Of a stretch of 64,000 bases of DNA, positions 50,604 through 59,917 are shown one piece after another. The notes beneath the pieces were generated by a model. It was not told where the DNA came from and searched no databases. It worked only from the letters and a program-made list of their open reading frames with translations. Every line of letters starts with the position of its first letter. Positions within the stretch are counted from its first letter, which is position 1. The stretch spans positions 1 through 64,000 of the forward strand of contig CANQWR010000009.1 in the NCBI GenBank assembly GCA_947627625.1. The letters run 5' to 3'. The translations under genes and the position numbers were made by a program. The stretch comes from an uncultured Ruminococcus sp. GTDB lineage: Bacteria > Bacillota > Clostridia > Oscillospirales > Ruminococcaceae.

Positions 50604-52688
50604 ATGGTCAAAGATACTTTCAAATCGCTGTTCACTGTCCTTATAGTGCTTGTTTTAGGGGCAATGGCAGGGGTCAGACTTATGAAGATACAGGTCGTGG
50701 GCGGAGAGAGTCCCGATGATTTGACGGCGGAGGGAGCTTTTACTTTTACGAGAGATGTCACGCCCACAAGGGGAGAAATTATAGACTACAGGGGCAATCT
50801 GATAGTCGCAAACGACACAAGGTGTGACATAGTTTTGCAGAAAGCTTTTTTCCCCGAGGACTTTCAAAAGGGAAATGATATAATCTTAAAAGCGTGCAGT
50901 ATGCTGTCGGAGAGGGGTTATAAATTCAAAGAGAGCTTGCCTGTCACGAGTGAATACCCGTATCAGTTCATATCAAACGAGCGTGGAAGTCTTGAGGACA
51001 ATATAGCGGAGGTGACGAAACTCCTTAATCTCAACAGCTATGCGACAGCGGACAACTGTATAGACAAGCTGATTTCAGACTACGAAATTTCAAAGGACTA
51101 CACCCCCGAAGAGAAGAGGACTGTTGCGGGAGTGAGATATGAAATGCTTGTGGGGGAGTTTTCATATCAGAATGATCTGACTCTTGCCGAGGACGTTGAC
51201 ACGGATACTATCGCACTCATGAAAGAAATGGGAAATGTACTCCGTGGAGTTGAGGCGGTCGACAGAGCGGACAGAAATATAGTCAGGGGAGATATTCTAC
51301 CGCACGAGATAGGTACTGTCGGACCTATTTACGCTGAGGAGTACGAAAAACTGAGAGAAAAAGGTTATGCACTCAATGACGTTGTGGGAAAGAGCGGAAT
51401 TGAGTCCGCAATGGAAAAGGAACTGAGAGGAAAAAGCGGTCAGGAGAAGATAACGGTTCTGGGGGATTCAATAGTAGACGTTGAGACTACCGACGAAATC
51501 ACCGCAGGACAGACCGTAAAATTGACGGTTGACGGTGCTTTTCAGATAAAATTGCAGGAAATTCTTGACAATTTTCTCAAAGAGTACAATCAGGGCGGAC
51601 TTGCACAAAAGGGTGCGGTTGTGGTACTTGACGCAAAGACTGGAGCGGTCAGGGGAATGGTGAACGCCCCGACTTACAATCTGAAGGACTACACCGAAAA
51701 TTATGAGGTACTCCGAGACGCTGAAAATTCCCCGCTCTTTGACAGGTGTACCTATGGACAGTACCTCCCCGGTTCGACTTTCAAGACAATCACAGCTACA
51801 GCGGGACTTAATGAGGGAGTAGCACTCGGCGACACGGCGTACACCTGTAACAAATATTATACTTTCTACGGCTATCCGTTTGAATGCACGGGCTATCACG
51901 GTGCTATTTCGGTCAGACGTGCACTTGAAGTCTCCTGTAACGTCTACTTCTATGAACTCGGTGCAAAACTCGGCATAGACACCATCACAAAGTACGCACA
52001 GCTCTATGGTCTGGGGGAGAGTACGGGTATAGAGACGGGCGATGCGGACGGATTTTTGTGTACTCCCGAAGCCTATGCACAGAGGGGTGAGGAGTGGCAT
52101 ATAGGTTACGTCATTCAGGCGGCAATAGGAAATCAGGGTTGCGGATTCACTCCCCTACAGCTTGCGACTGTCGCAGGTACTATTGCGAACAGGGGTATAA
52201 GGTACAAGCCGTACCTTGTGGACAGTCTCTACACATATGGTTCAAATGAACTCACAAAGCAGACAAAACCCGCAGTCGCAGGGCAGATAAGGCTGAATTA
52301 CGACTATGTTTATGACTATATAATAAACGGCATGATAGACGCATCTCACAATATGCCGAGTGAGTATTCGCTGTCCGACCTCGGCTACAGTGTCGCCATA
52401 AAGACGGGTACTCCGCAGACAGACCTGAACGACAAGAGCAAGCAGAACTCTCTCTTTATAGGCTTTGCACCCGTGGACAATCCCGAAGTCGCTTTTGCGG
52501 GAGTTGTGGAGGGCGGAGACTACTCGAAATATATGATAAGAGACATTCTCCTTGCGTATCAGGAGTGCTATGGTCTGAACGGTACGGGTGGAAAGACGGG
52601 GGGACTTCCAGCCGAAAAGCGTACTACAGCGACGGTCTCCACCACCACAGCGGAGCAGGAGACTACCACCACCACAGCGGCAGACTGA
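50604..52688 (+). CDS. mrdA: Elongation transpeptidase PBP2
   Basis: This class B PBP cross-links side-wall peptidoglycan with RodA and MreC. The 694-residue protein has a signal anchor (about 7-26), a dimerisation/pedestal domain, and a transpeptidase domain with LPGSTFK (active Ser and Lys), SCNVYF and IKTGTPQ. There are no PASTA domains, distinguishing it from the septal PBP of this window. A Thr-rich tail (TTATVSTTTAEQETTTTTAAD region) ends it, echoing the Thr-rich segments of other exported proteins here. It closes the mreBCD operon; no rodA is adjacent. Confidence 0.95.
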   Translation: MVKDTFKSLFTVLIVLVLGAMAGVRLMKIQVVGGESPDDLTAEGAFTFTRDVTPTRGEIIDYRGNLIVANDTRCDIVLQKAFFPEDFQKGNDIILKACSMLSERGYKFKESLPVTSEYPYQFISNERGSLEDNIAEVTKLLNLNSYATADNCIDKLISDYEISKDYTPEEKRTVAGVRYEMLVGEFSYQNDLTLAEDVDTDTIALMKEMGNVLRGVEAVDRADRNIVRGDILPHEIGTVGPIYAEEYEKLREKGYALNDVVGKSGIESAMEKELRGKSGQEKITVLGDSIVDVETTDEITAGQTVKLTVDGAFQIKLQEILDNFLKEYNQGGLAQKGAVVVLDAKTGAVRGMVNAPTYNLKDYTENYEVLRDAENSPLFDRCTYGQYLPGSTFKTITATAGLNEGVALGDTAYTCNKYYTFYGYPFECTGYHGAISVRRALEVSCNVYFYELGAKLGIDTITKYAQLYGLGESTGIETGDADGFLCTPEAYAQRGEEWHIGYVIQAAIGNQGCGFTPLQLATVAGTIANRGIRYKPYLVDSLYTYGSNELTKQTKPAVAGQIRLNYDYVYDYIINGMIDASHNMPSEYSLSDLGYSVAIKTGTPQTDLNDKSKQNSLFIGFAPVDNPEVAFAGVVEGGDYSKYMIRDILLAYQECYGLNGTGGKTGGLPAEKRTTATVSTTTAEQETTTTTAAD

Positions 52689-52781
52689 AATTTTGTCAAA
52701 ATATACGGGGACTACAGTCCCCGATAATAAAAATAAAAAAATCAAAAATTAAAAATAAATAAACAGAGGAGATAGATATAT

Positions 52782-53129
52782 ATGGATCTTACAAGTTTTC
52801 TAATGGCACAGACGGAAATCGAACAGCCGGGGCTTTTTCCGTTTCCGTTCGTGCCACATCTGATTTTCTGCATAATTGCAACGGTGTTTTTCGTATGGCG
52901 TTTTGTAAAGGACAGACAGCCGTATCAGATAATATTTGCCGTTGCCGTACCTGTTTCACTGTTGCTGCACACCTCGGCTAATACGGGATTGTTGTATTAT
53001 TCGGTCGGAGTTTTTGAACTTCTCGCAGTACTCGCAGCTTTTGTAACGTCCATTGTTTGCAAGAAAAAGGCTCCCGAAACTCCCGTAGCCGAAACTGCTG
53101 ACAACAGTGCGGAGGAAAAAGGGGAATGA
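52782..53129 (+). CDS. Small membrane protein of unknown function
   Basis: This 115-residue protein has three hydrophobic segments (about 22-40, 50-65, 72-92) and a soluble acidic tail. I do not recognise a family. It has AGAGGAGATAG upstream and overlaps the start of the dehydrogenase gene by four bases (ATGA), so the two are probably translated together. Confidence 0.72.
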   Translation: MDLTSFLMAQTEIEQPGLFPFPFVPHLIFCIIATVFFVWRFVKDRQPYQIIFAVAVPVSLLLHTSANTGLLYYSVGVFELLAVLAAFVTSIVCKKKAPETPVAETADNSAEEKGE

Positions 53130-54079
53130 AGATTTCAATTCTCGACTGGAATACCGTCTCCCCCGACGGAGACATATCACCGCAAAAATTTTCGGACTTC
53201 GGGGAGTTGAAAATCTTTCAGAGGACCAAGCCCGAAAACGTCATTGAAAATATAGCAGATTCGGAGATAGTCCTGTGTAACAAAGTCCTTATAACGGGGA
53301 AAGTCATGAAAAATTGTCCGCAGATTAAATACATAGGGCTTTTTGCGACAGGTTACAACAACATAGATATAAAATGTGCAGGCGAGAGGGGTATAACCGT
53401 CTGCAATGCGGGTTCATACTCCACGGACGCTGTTGCACAGCAGGTTTTTTCCTATATTCTTGACTACTGTAACAGGGTGAGCGATTACGACAGTGCGGTC
53501 AAAAGGGGAGAGTGGATAAATTCGGAGAATTTTTCCTATTTTCCGTACAGAATAACCGAACTCGTCGGGAAGACTATTTCTATAGTCGGTTACGGCTCTA
53601 TAGGCAGGAGAGTTGCGGAAATAGCTGATGTTTTCGGAATGAATGTTATAGTCCACACAAGGACTGCACCGAAAAATTGCAAGTACAGGGTTACAGATCT
53701 GAAAACGGTTGTGGAAAATGCCGATTTCCTGACGTTTCACTGTCCTCTCACTCAGCAGACCGCAAAACTCGTAAACGGGGAACTTCTGAACAGAATGAAA
53801 GAAAGTGCAGTTTTAATAAACACTTCAAGAGGAGGAGTCGTTGACGAGACTGCACTTGCGGAGGCTCTTAAATCGGGAAAAATAAAAAAAGCTTATCTCG
53901 ATGTACTCGAAACAGAACCTATGTCACGGGATACCCCTCTGAAAAATATTCCGAATTGCGTTATAACTCCCCACACGGCTTGGGCTGGTCTTGAGACAAG
54001 ACAGAGACTTGTAAAAATAGTCTACGAAAATATAGATTTCTGGCTGAGAGGTTCTCCGCAGAACGTTGTTATAAAATAA
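53126..54079 (+). CDS. D-2-hydroxyacid dehydrogenase
   Basis: This 317-residue NAD-dependent oxidoreductase interconverts a 2-hydroxy acid and its 2-keto acid. The nucleotide-binding loop is VGYGSIGRRVAEIAD (about 153-167), the catalytic Arg is in INTSRGGVVDE, the Glu in DVLETEPM and the His in TPHTAWAG. Family members act on glycerate, phosphoglycerate, lactate or hydroxypyruvate; the short length and the WAG ending fit a glycerate dehydrogenase/hydroxypyruvate reductase, but the substrate cannot be fixed from sequence alone. It is followed by proB. Confidence 0.92.
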   Translation: MKISILDWNTVSPDGDISPQKFSDFGELKIFQRTKPENVIENIADSEIVLCNKVLITGKVMKNCPQIKYIGLFATGYNNIDIKCAGERGITVCNAGSYSTDAVAQQVFSYILDYCNRVSDYDSAVKRGEWINSENFSYFPYRITELVGKTISIVGYGSIGRRVAEIADVFGMNVIVHTRTAPKNCKYRVTDLKTVVENADFLTFHCPLTQQTAKLVNGELLNRMKESAVLINTSRGGVVDETALAEALKSGKIKKAYLDVLETEPMSRDTPLKNIPNCVITPHTAWAGLETRQRLVKIVYENIDFWLRGSPQNVVIK

Positions 54080-54122
54080 AAATAAAATAAAAATTTTTAA
54101 TACAAAAAGGCAGTAATTTGTT

Positions 54123-54920
54123 ATGAACAGAAAAATTTCAGATAAAAAGAGAATAGTAATAAAACTGGGGACTTCCACCCTCGCCCACAAGACAGGTAAG
54201 TTAAATATAAGGCGTATGACAAATCTGGTTCGTGTGATTTCGGATTTGCACAATTCGGGACGTGAAATAATAATGGTGTCGTCGGGTGCAATAGGTCTCG
54301 GTTCGGGGAAACTCGGTCTCTCCGAAAAACCCAAGGAGACCAAAATGAAACAGGCTGTTGCGGCTGTCGGACAGTGCGAACTTATGCACATTTATGACGA
54401 TATGTTTGAAAAATACAGCGTGACGGTCGCACAGATTTTGCTGACAAAGACCATTATAAATAACGAATCGCACTGTGAGAATTTCAGGAACACTATAGAA
54501 ACGCTTGTGGGAATGGGTGTTATACCGATTGTAAACGAAAACGACACTATCGCCATTGATGAGTTGGAACTTGAAATAGGTGAGAACGACTCCCTCTCCG
54601 CACTTGTCGCACAGCTCTCGGAAGCTGATTTGCTCCTGATACTCTCCGATATTGACGGTCTCTACACGGGAGACCCCCGTACAGACCCCTCGGCTACGCC
54701 TATTACATATGTGGACGGTATAACCAAATATATAGAAAATATGGCTGGTGGTGCGGGTACGGCTTTCGGCACGGGCGGAATGTCCACAAAGATAAATGCG
54801 GGAAAAATAGCCGCAAGTGCGGGGATAGACATGGTCATCATGAACGGCAGAAACCCCGAACTTCTCTATGATTTATTCGAGGACAAGGAAATAGGTACTT
54901 TTTTCAGAGCGAGGTCTTGA
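54123..54920 (+). CDS. proB: Glutamate 5-kinase ProB (short form without PUA)
   Basis: ProB phosphorylates glutamate, the first step of proline synthesis. The 265-residue protein has VIKLGTSTLAH (about 12-22), VSSGAIGLG (about 56-64), NENDTIA and FGTGGMSTKINAGKIA near the end. The PUA domain of enteric ProB is absent, giving a kinase-only form. It is followed after one base by an unrelated membrane protein gene, and proA comes only after that, so the proBA pair is split. Confidence 0.94.
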   Translation: MNRKISDKKRIVIKLGTSTLAHKTGKLNIRRMTNLVRVISDLHNSGREIIMVSSGAIGLGSGKLGLSEKPKETKMKQAVAAVGQCELMHIYDDMFEKYSVTVAQILLTKTIINNESHCENFRNTIETLVGMGVIPIVNENDTIAIDELELEIGENDSLSALVAQLSEADLLLILSDIDGLYTGDPRTDPSATPITYVDGITKYIENMAGGAGTAFGTGGMSTKINAGKIAASAGIDMVIMNGRNPELLYDLFEDKEIGTFFRARS

Positions 54921-54921
54921 A

Positions 54922-55725
54922 ATGAAAAGGGGGAAAGCTGTTTTTTACAGAGTAATTTTTTTAATTTTACTTCTGATTTTCTTTGCAGTTAATTTTCCTG
55001 TTCTGGACTGGTTTTTGCACGCCGAAAAAACTTGGTATGACGAGTATGAACTCAATCCCGATACTTCTATTATGTGGAGTTTGTACGAAAAACTGGGTAC
55101 TCTTGACAGTATAACAGGTTTTATAGGTTCGGTCACATACGGCAGTATCTGGATGCACGTCTGCTATCATCTCTACAATTTCATGCCCTGTATTGACGGT
55201 GCGGAACACTGGTATGTGCCTGTGATGCTTCTTGCACTGTTTGTTATATTTTTTGTTGACTTAGAACTCAGCCACGGCAAAAACAGTGTCAGACTTTTTT
55301 TGCTGAGTGCCGTTGCGACTGTAGTTTTTATGCTTGCCTTTGTGCTGAGTGCAGTTTCCCGGAACGTGTTCTTCATGTTTGAATTGGTACTTCTCGTGCC
55401 GTTGGTTCTGTCAATAATAAAATATATTAAAAAAGGCGTGGGGAGTTTATTCTATGTGATTTACTCGTCAGTTCTGTCGGCGGTGGGGTTTGTCCTCCTG
55501 ACCATATGTGTGTGCAACGGACACCAATTCTATTTCGGAGCGTTGTTTTTTGTGATACCAATGTTTCTGATTGCAAAAAGTGACCTGAAAACGCATTACA
55601 GCGGTAAACTCCGCATTTTTTACACGTCTACGGCAGTTATTTTCATGACGGTCTGCCTTTACGGGATATGTGTCTACGCACCGCAGTACAGGAATTTAAT
55701 ACTTGATATTGTGGCGAGTATTTAG
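54922..55725 (+). CDS. Polytopic membrane protein of unknown function
   Basis: This 267-residue protein has about seven hydrophobic segments, starting with residues 8-28. A loop of about 60 residues after the first segment contains WYDEYELNPD and is the only substantial soluble part. I recognise no family. It begins one base after proB and is followed by a repeat and then proA. Its tight spacing implies co-transcription with proB. Confidence 0.7.
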   Translation: MKRGKAVFYRVIFLILLLIFFAVNFPVLDWFLHAEKTWYDEYELNPDTSIMWSLYEKLGTLDSITGFIGSVTYGSIWMHVCYHLYNFMPCIDGAEHWYVPVMLLALFVIFFVDLELSHGKNSVRLFLLSAVATVVFMLAFVLSAVSRNVFFMFELVLLVPLVLSIIKYIKKGVGSLFYVIYSSVLSAVGFVLLTICVCNGHQFYFGALFFVIPMFLIAKSDLKTHYSGKLRIFYTSTAVIFMTVCLYGICVYAPQYRNLILDIVASI

Positions 55726-55754
55726 AGTTGAACCCGTTTTCTTGGTTAGTATAA

Positions 55755-55865
55755 ATATGGGAGCGGGGGCGAAGCCCAAAATAGCTCACCAATCAAAAAA
55801 ATCTCCAAAAAAATATAATTTTAAGAAAATTATTTTTTGGGAGTTCAGATTTTGTTAAAAATATT
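55755..55865 (-). repeat. AT-rich palindromic repeat, reverse orientation
   Basis: GGGGGCGAAGCCCAAAATAG, then CACCAATCAAAAAAATCTCC and the AT palindrome AAAAATATAATTTTAAGAAA with ATTATTTTTTGGG. It is a short form of the composite family, in the proB-proA gap. Confidence 0.8.
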
Positions 55866-55888
55866 AAATCATGAAAGGATGTATAATT

Positions 55889-57139
55889 ATGAGTTATGTG
55901 GAAGAACTCGGAATCAGGGCTAAAAAGGCTGAGAGGGCTATTGCAGGTGCTTCAACTTTGCAGAAAGACACGGCACTGAAAGCTATTGCGGACGCTCTCA
56001 TTGCACGCAAAGACGAGATAATCGCTGAAAATCTTGTCGACCTGAAAAGGGCTGACGAGAATAATATGTCACAGGCTATGCGTGACAGGCTGAAACTTGA
56101 CGAAAAGAGAATAGCAGGTATTGCGGACGGCGTGAGACAGCTTGTGAGCCTGAAAGACCCTATAGGACAGGTCGTTGACGGTTTTACGAGACCAAACGGT
56201 CTGAAGATTACAAAAGTGAGAGTACCTATAGGAGTTATAGGAATTATTTTCGAGTCGAGACCGAATGTGACGGTAGATGCAGGGGCTTTGTGCCTGAAAG
56301 CCGGAAACGCTGTCATACTGAAAGGCGGTAAAGAGGCTATAAATTCAAATATTTGTCTGGGAAAAATTATGCGTGAAGCTATCGAGACGGCAGGTCTTCC
56401 GTCTGATGTAATTCAGGTAGTAGAGAGTACTTCGAGAGATACCACAAACGAGCTTATGAAACTCACAGGCTATCTTGATGTGCTTATTCCGAGAGGTAGT
56501 GCAGGACTTATCAAGGCAGTTGTAAACAATGCGACAGTCCCCGTAATAGAGACAGGTGCGGGAAATTGTCACGTCTATGTTGACGAGTCGGCAGACCTGA
56601 ACATGGCAGTTGAGATAACCGACAACGCAAAGACACAGCGTCCGTCTGTGTGCAATGCTATAGAGAGCCTTCTTGTCCACCAGAGTGTTGCGGAGACGTT
56701 TTTGCCGATGATTGCGGAGCGTTTCAGGGAGCATGATGTTGTGATATACGGCTGTCCCGAGACTGTCAGAATACTGGGAAATAATATAAAGTCCGCAACG
56801 GAAAAGGAGTATGCGACAGAGTTCAATGACTATATAATAGCCGTGAAAGTGGTCAGGAACATTGACGAGGCAATAGAACATATATCAAAGTACGGCACAA
56901 GGCATTCGGAGTGCATAGTCACAAAGTCATATGACAGTGCAAGAAAATTCCAGAATGAAGTTGATGCGGCGGCTGTCTATGTGAACGCCTCCACGAGATT
57001 TACAGACGGTGAAGTTTTCGGTTTTGGTGCGGAGATAGGCATATCTACCCAGAAACTCCACGCAAGAGGTCCTATGGGACTTTCTGAACTGACTTCTACC
57101 AAGTACCTTATAGACGGTGACGGACAGATAAGAGGGTAA
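55889..57139 (+). CDS. proA: Glutamate-5-semialdehyde dehydrogenase ProA
   Basis: ProA reduces glutamyl-5-phosphate to glutamate semialdehyde, the second step of proline synthesis. From ATG 55889 (AAAGGAT upstream; ATG 55871 is possible) it has 416 residues. Family motifs include PIGVIGIIFESRPNVT (about 108-123), RGSAGLI and the catalytic cysteine in RPSVCNAIE. Length is normal. It is separated from proB by a membrane protein gene and a repeat. Confidence 0.96.
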   Translation: MSYVEELGIRAKKAERAIAGASTLQKDTALKAIADALIARKDEIIAENLVDLKRADENNMSQAMRDRLKLDEKRIAGIADGVRQLVSLKDPIGQVVDGFTRPNGLKITKVRVPIGVIGIIFESRPNVTVDAGALCLKAGNAVILKGGKEAINSNICLGKIMREAIETAGLPSDVIQVVESTSRDTTNELMKLTGYLDVLIPRGSAGLIKAVVNNATVPVIETGAGNCHVYVDESADLNMAVEITDNAKTQRPSVCNAIESLLVHQSVAETFLPMIAERFREHDVVIYGCPETVRILGNNIKSATEKEYATEFNDYIIAVKVVRNIDEAIEHISKYGTRHSECIVTKSYDSARKFQNEVDAAAVYVNASTRFTDGEVFGFGAEIGISTQKLHARGPMGLSELTSTKYLIDGDGQIRG

Positions 57140-57208
57140 TTTTTTATTTTATTCTGTCAGATTTGAGACTGTAGGACGGGCGTACCAATTAAGCGGAGAG
57201 GGATAGCA

Positions 57209-58219
57209 ATGGAAGAAAAAAACGGTAGATACGAGGATATGACGGTAGAGGAGATAGTTGACGCAATTGTCAGAGATACTGAGCAGGAATACAACGCCGG
57301 AGAGGTAATTGACGAAATAGTTGAGAGTATAGAGAGCGAGGAGGAACTCGAAGTCGCTGATGTTGCTCACGAATTTGTCTCCTCAGACGACAGCTTTGTT
57401 GCAGAGGAAATTGAGGAGACTGCTGAAAGTGAAGAGAGTGGTGAGGAGACAAATTCGGAGAGCCGTGCGGAAAAAGAGCCGAAAAAAATTCTGATGAGGA
57501 AAATCCTTGACGAGGATCCCGATGAACTGATAGAGACAAGGAGCGAAAAGCCTGAATCAGGAGAGGAAAAAACAGTTCACAGAGTAAAGCGTGGAGTTTA
57601 CGCCGTCTTTGGGTTTGTATTTTCAATTCTTGCGTTTATAGGGGCTTTTGCGGTCGTGAGGGAGTCCGTTGACTACTTCAAGGAGTTCAATTCGGGAGAC
57701 ATAAAAAAAGAGAGTTTCGCACAGGCGGTCTATCCTGCTGTCATAATGGACATAGGCGAATTTGAAAGTCCGTCTGAACTTACGTCCGAGCAGATCATAA
57801 CTGCGTCCGTGTGGAGCATGATAATGTCGGACGGTGTTCTTGACCAGTATCAGAAAACTTTCGATGTCGTGACAGTTCCCGCCGTAGATGTGGAATCGTA
57901 TGCCGTAAAGCTGTTCGGCGAGAGCCTGCCTGAGTTTCAGCACGGCACGGTTGGACCTACCGAGGCGAGATTTTACTACAATGCAGACGAAAAATCCTAC
58001 AATATACCTGCAAAGCCCATAGTTTTTACCTATTCCCCCGAAGTGCAGAACGTCTCAAGAGACGGCGAGCGTTATACTGTCACGGTCGACTATATATATG
58101 AAGTTCCCGAGTGGCTTGAAAAGGAGACTTCCAAAACGGCAGAATATGTCCTGACGGAAACTCCCGACGGCTATCGCATAGACTCCATGAGAATAACTTC
58201 TGCTGTCAAATCGATTTAA
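57209..58219 (+). CDS. Single-pass membrane protein with long acidic cytosolic part
   Basis: This 336-residue protein has a very Glu/Asp-rich N-terminal part (about 1-125), a basic patch, one membrane segment (about 134-153) and an extracytoplasmic domain (about 165-336) with short motifs such as VPAVDVESYAVKLFG and EVPEWLEKETSKTAEYVLTE. The outer part looks like a folded alpha/beta domain with a repeated ligand or lipoprotein-like character, but I do not recognise it. It lies between proA and pth with repeats downstream. The start follows GAGAGGGATAG. Confidence 0.72.
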   Translation: MEEKNGRYEDMTVEEIVDAIVRDTEQEYNAGEVIDEIVESIESEEELEVADVAHEFVSSDDSFVAEEIEETAESEESGEETNSESRAEKEPKKILMRKILDEDPDELIETRSEKPESGEEKTVHRVKRGVYAVFGFVFSILAFIGAFAVVRESVDYFKEFNSGDIKKESFAQAVYPAVIMDIGEFESPSELTSEQIITASVWSMIMSDGVLDQYQKTFDVVTVPAVDVESYAVKLFGESLPEFQHGTVGPTEARFYYNADEKSYNIPAKPIVFTYSPEVQNVSRDGERYTVTVDYIYEVPEWLEKETSKTAEYVLTETPDGYRIDSMRITSAVKSI

Positions 58220-58224
58220 CTTTT

Positions 58225-58830
58225 GAGGGACTCTGCCTTGTGGGTGCAACTCCCATGTCTCATGTTTTTTCTTGTCTCCATCACGGGGTTGGGTTTTTCC
58301 TCTCTGTGGGAATAATCATGGGGGGTCTGGGGGGATTCTTCCCCCCAGCGGGGGTTTGGGGGCAGAGCCCCCAATGGGGGTTCAGGGGGCAACGCCCCCT
58401 GCCCCTCATCGTTCCAATTAAAATTTGCACAGTCCCCAAACGTCCACAAATCAAAGAAATTTCCAAAAAAATATAATTTTAAGAAAATTATTTTTTGGGG
58501 CGAAGCCCCTGCCCCTTATCGTTCTAATTAAAATTTGCACAGTCCCCAACCGTCTACAAATCAAAGAAATTTCTAAAAAAATATAATTTTAAGAAAATTA
58601 TTTTTTGGGGCGAAGCCCCTGCCCCTTATCGTTCTAATTAAAATTTGCACAGTCCCCAACCGTCTACAAATCAAAGAAATTTCCAAAAAAATATAATTTT
58701 AAGAAAATTATTTTTTGGGGCAAAGTCCCCTGTCTATTATCGTTATTAAATTTTGGGGACAAAGCCCCTGAATACATAATAGTCCACTATTCTAAATTTT
58801 TTTGGAGGACAGTGTCCTCCCCAATATGTC
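58225..58830 (-). repeat. Composite repeat block with three tandem 110-bp units
   Basis: A full reverse G/C core (about 58305-58410) is followed by units starting at 58411, 58521 and 58631, an exact 110-base period: AATTAAAATTTGCACAGTCC, CAAATCAAAGAAATTTCC, the AT palindrome and GGGGCGAAGCCCCTGCCCC. They are the inverse counterparts of the 114-bp units at 16.6 kb. The unit AAAATTTGCACAGTCCCCAA also resembles sequence at 33.2 kb. No gene is supported between 58220 and 58858. Confidence 0.88.
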
Positions 58831-58858
58831 CAACAGTTTGTAAGAGAGGAGAATTTGA

Positions 58859-59485
58859 GTGAGTATTTTTGATGCGTTCGACAGAATTTCACAAAATTCG
58901 GAAAAAAAGAGTGGTAAAATAGAGTATATAATAGTCGGACTTGGAAATTTCGGTATGCAGTACGACGGCACACGCCACAATACAGGCTTTTTTGTAATCG
59001 ATGTGCTTGCGGAAAAGTGCGAAACCGAAATATCACGTCCGAAATTTAAGAGCAAGATTGCGGAGACTCTCATAGAGGGGAAAAAGTGTCTGCTCATGAA
59101 ACCCGTCACATATATGAACAACAGCGGCGAGGCGGTAGTCGAGGCGATGAATTTTTACAAAATAAAGCCCGAAAAAGTTATAATAATTTATGATGACGTT
59201 TCACTCGATGTTGGTCGGCTAAGAATACGCAGAAAGGGAAGTCACGGCGGTCACAACGGCATGAGGAGTATTATTGACCTGTCGGGGAGCGAAGATTTTC
59301 CGAGAATAAAAATGGGAGTCGGAAAGAAACCCCACCCCGATTATGACCTTGCGAAATGGGTGCTTGGGAAGTTTCGGGCGGAGGACATGGAAAAGCTGAA
59401 AACGAGTGCGGAAAACGCCTGTGAGAGCCTGAAACTAATGGTTTCGGGAAAGACAGACGAGGCTATGAATAAATACAATTCCTGA
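58859..59485 (+). CDS. pth: Peptidyl-tRNA hydrolase
   Basis: Pth frees tRNA from prematurely released peptidyl-tRNA. The 208-residue protein starts with GTG 58859 after AGAGAGGAGAA. About 20 non-homologous residues precede the normal start (YIIVGLGNFGMQYDGTRHNTGFF), which holds the catalytic His in RHNTG; KPVTYMNNSGEAV and HGGHNGMRSI are also present. The N-terminal extension is unusual but the frame and ribosome binding site support it. It precedes mfd, the standard Firmicute order. Confidence 0.94.
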   Translation: MSIFDAFDRISQNSEKKSGKIEYIIVGLGNFGMQYDGTRHNTGFFVIDVLAEKCETEISRPKFKSKIAETLIEGKKCLLMKPVTYMNNSGEAVVEAMNFYKIKPEKVIIIYDDVSLDVGRLRIRRKGSHGGHNGMRSIIDLSGSEDFPRIKMGVGKKPHPDYDLAKWVLGKFRAEDMEKLKTSAENACESLKLMVSGKTDEAMNKYNS

Positions 59486-59584
59486 TATTTACGTTTTTTG
59501 GGACTGTGTGGACATTTCTTTGTGTGGGGTACACTCTCCGATAAAGTTCAGGGTGTGCGACACTCTCTGTCTCCTGTTTTTTCC

Positions 59585-59850
59585 TTGTTTCCATCATGGG
59601 GGACGGGGTTTGTTTCTTCTGTGGGAATAATCATGGGGGGTCTGGGGGCAGAGCCCCCAATGGGGGTTCAGGGGGCAAAGCCCCCTGCCCCTTATCGTTC
59701 ACTAATGGAGGTTCAGGGGGTGACCCCCACTGCCCCTTATCGTTCGCTAATAGGGGGTTTGGAGGACGACTGCCCCTAATCGTTCCTAAAATAATTTATA
59801 CTGTCTTTACAAATTTTGGGGTTCAGGGGGCGGAGTCCCCCAATAGTTCA
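59585..59850 (-). repeat. Composite repeat block between pth and mfd
   Basis: TTTCCATCATGGGGGACGGG, TCTGTGGGAATAATCATGGG, a reverse G/C core, then three shortened units each ending in CCCCTTATCGTTC or CCCCTAATCGTTC. The mfd start is about 70 bases beyond. Confidence 0.85.
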
Positions 59851-59917
59851 CAAATTTAGACTGTAGTCAAAATTCACAGTCCAAAAAGAGCAACATTTAT
59901 ATTTTTTGGAGAGGAAA

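Noticed and set aside
58411-58740. Regular repeats considered as a CRISPR array
   Set aside because: The whole 110-base unit is repeated without unique spacers; no cas genes are present.
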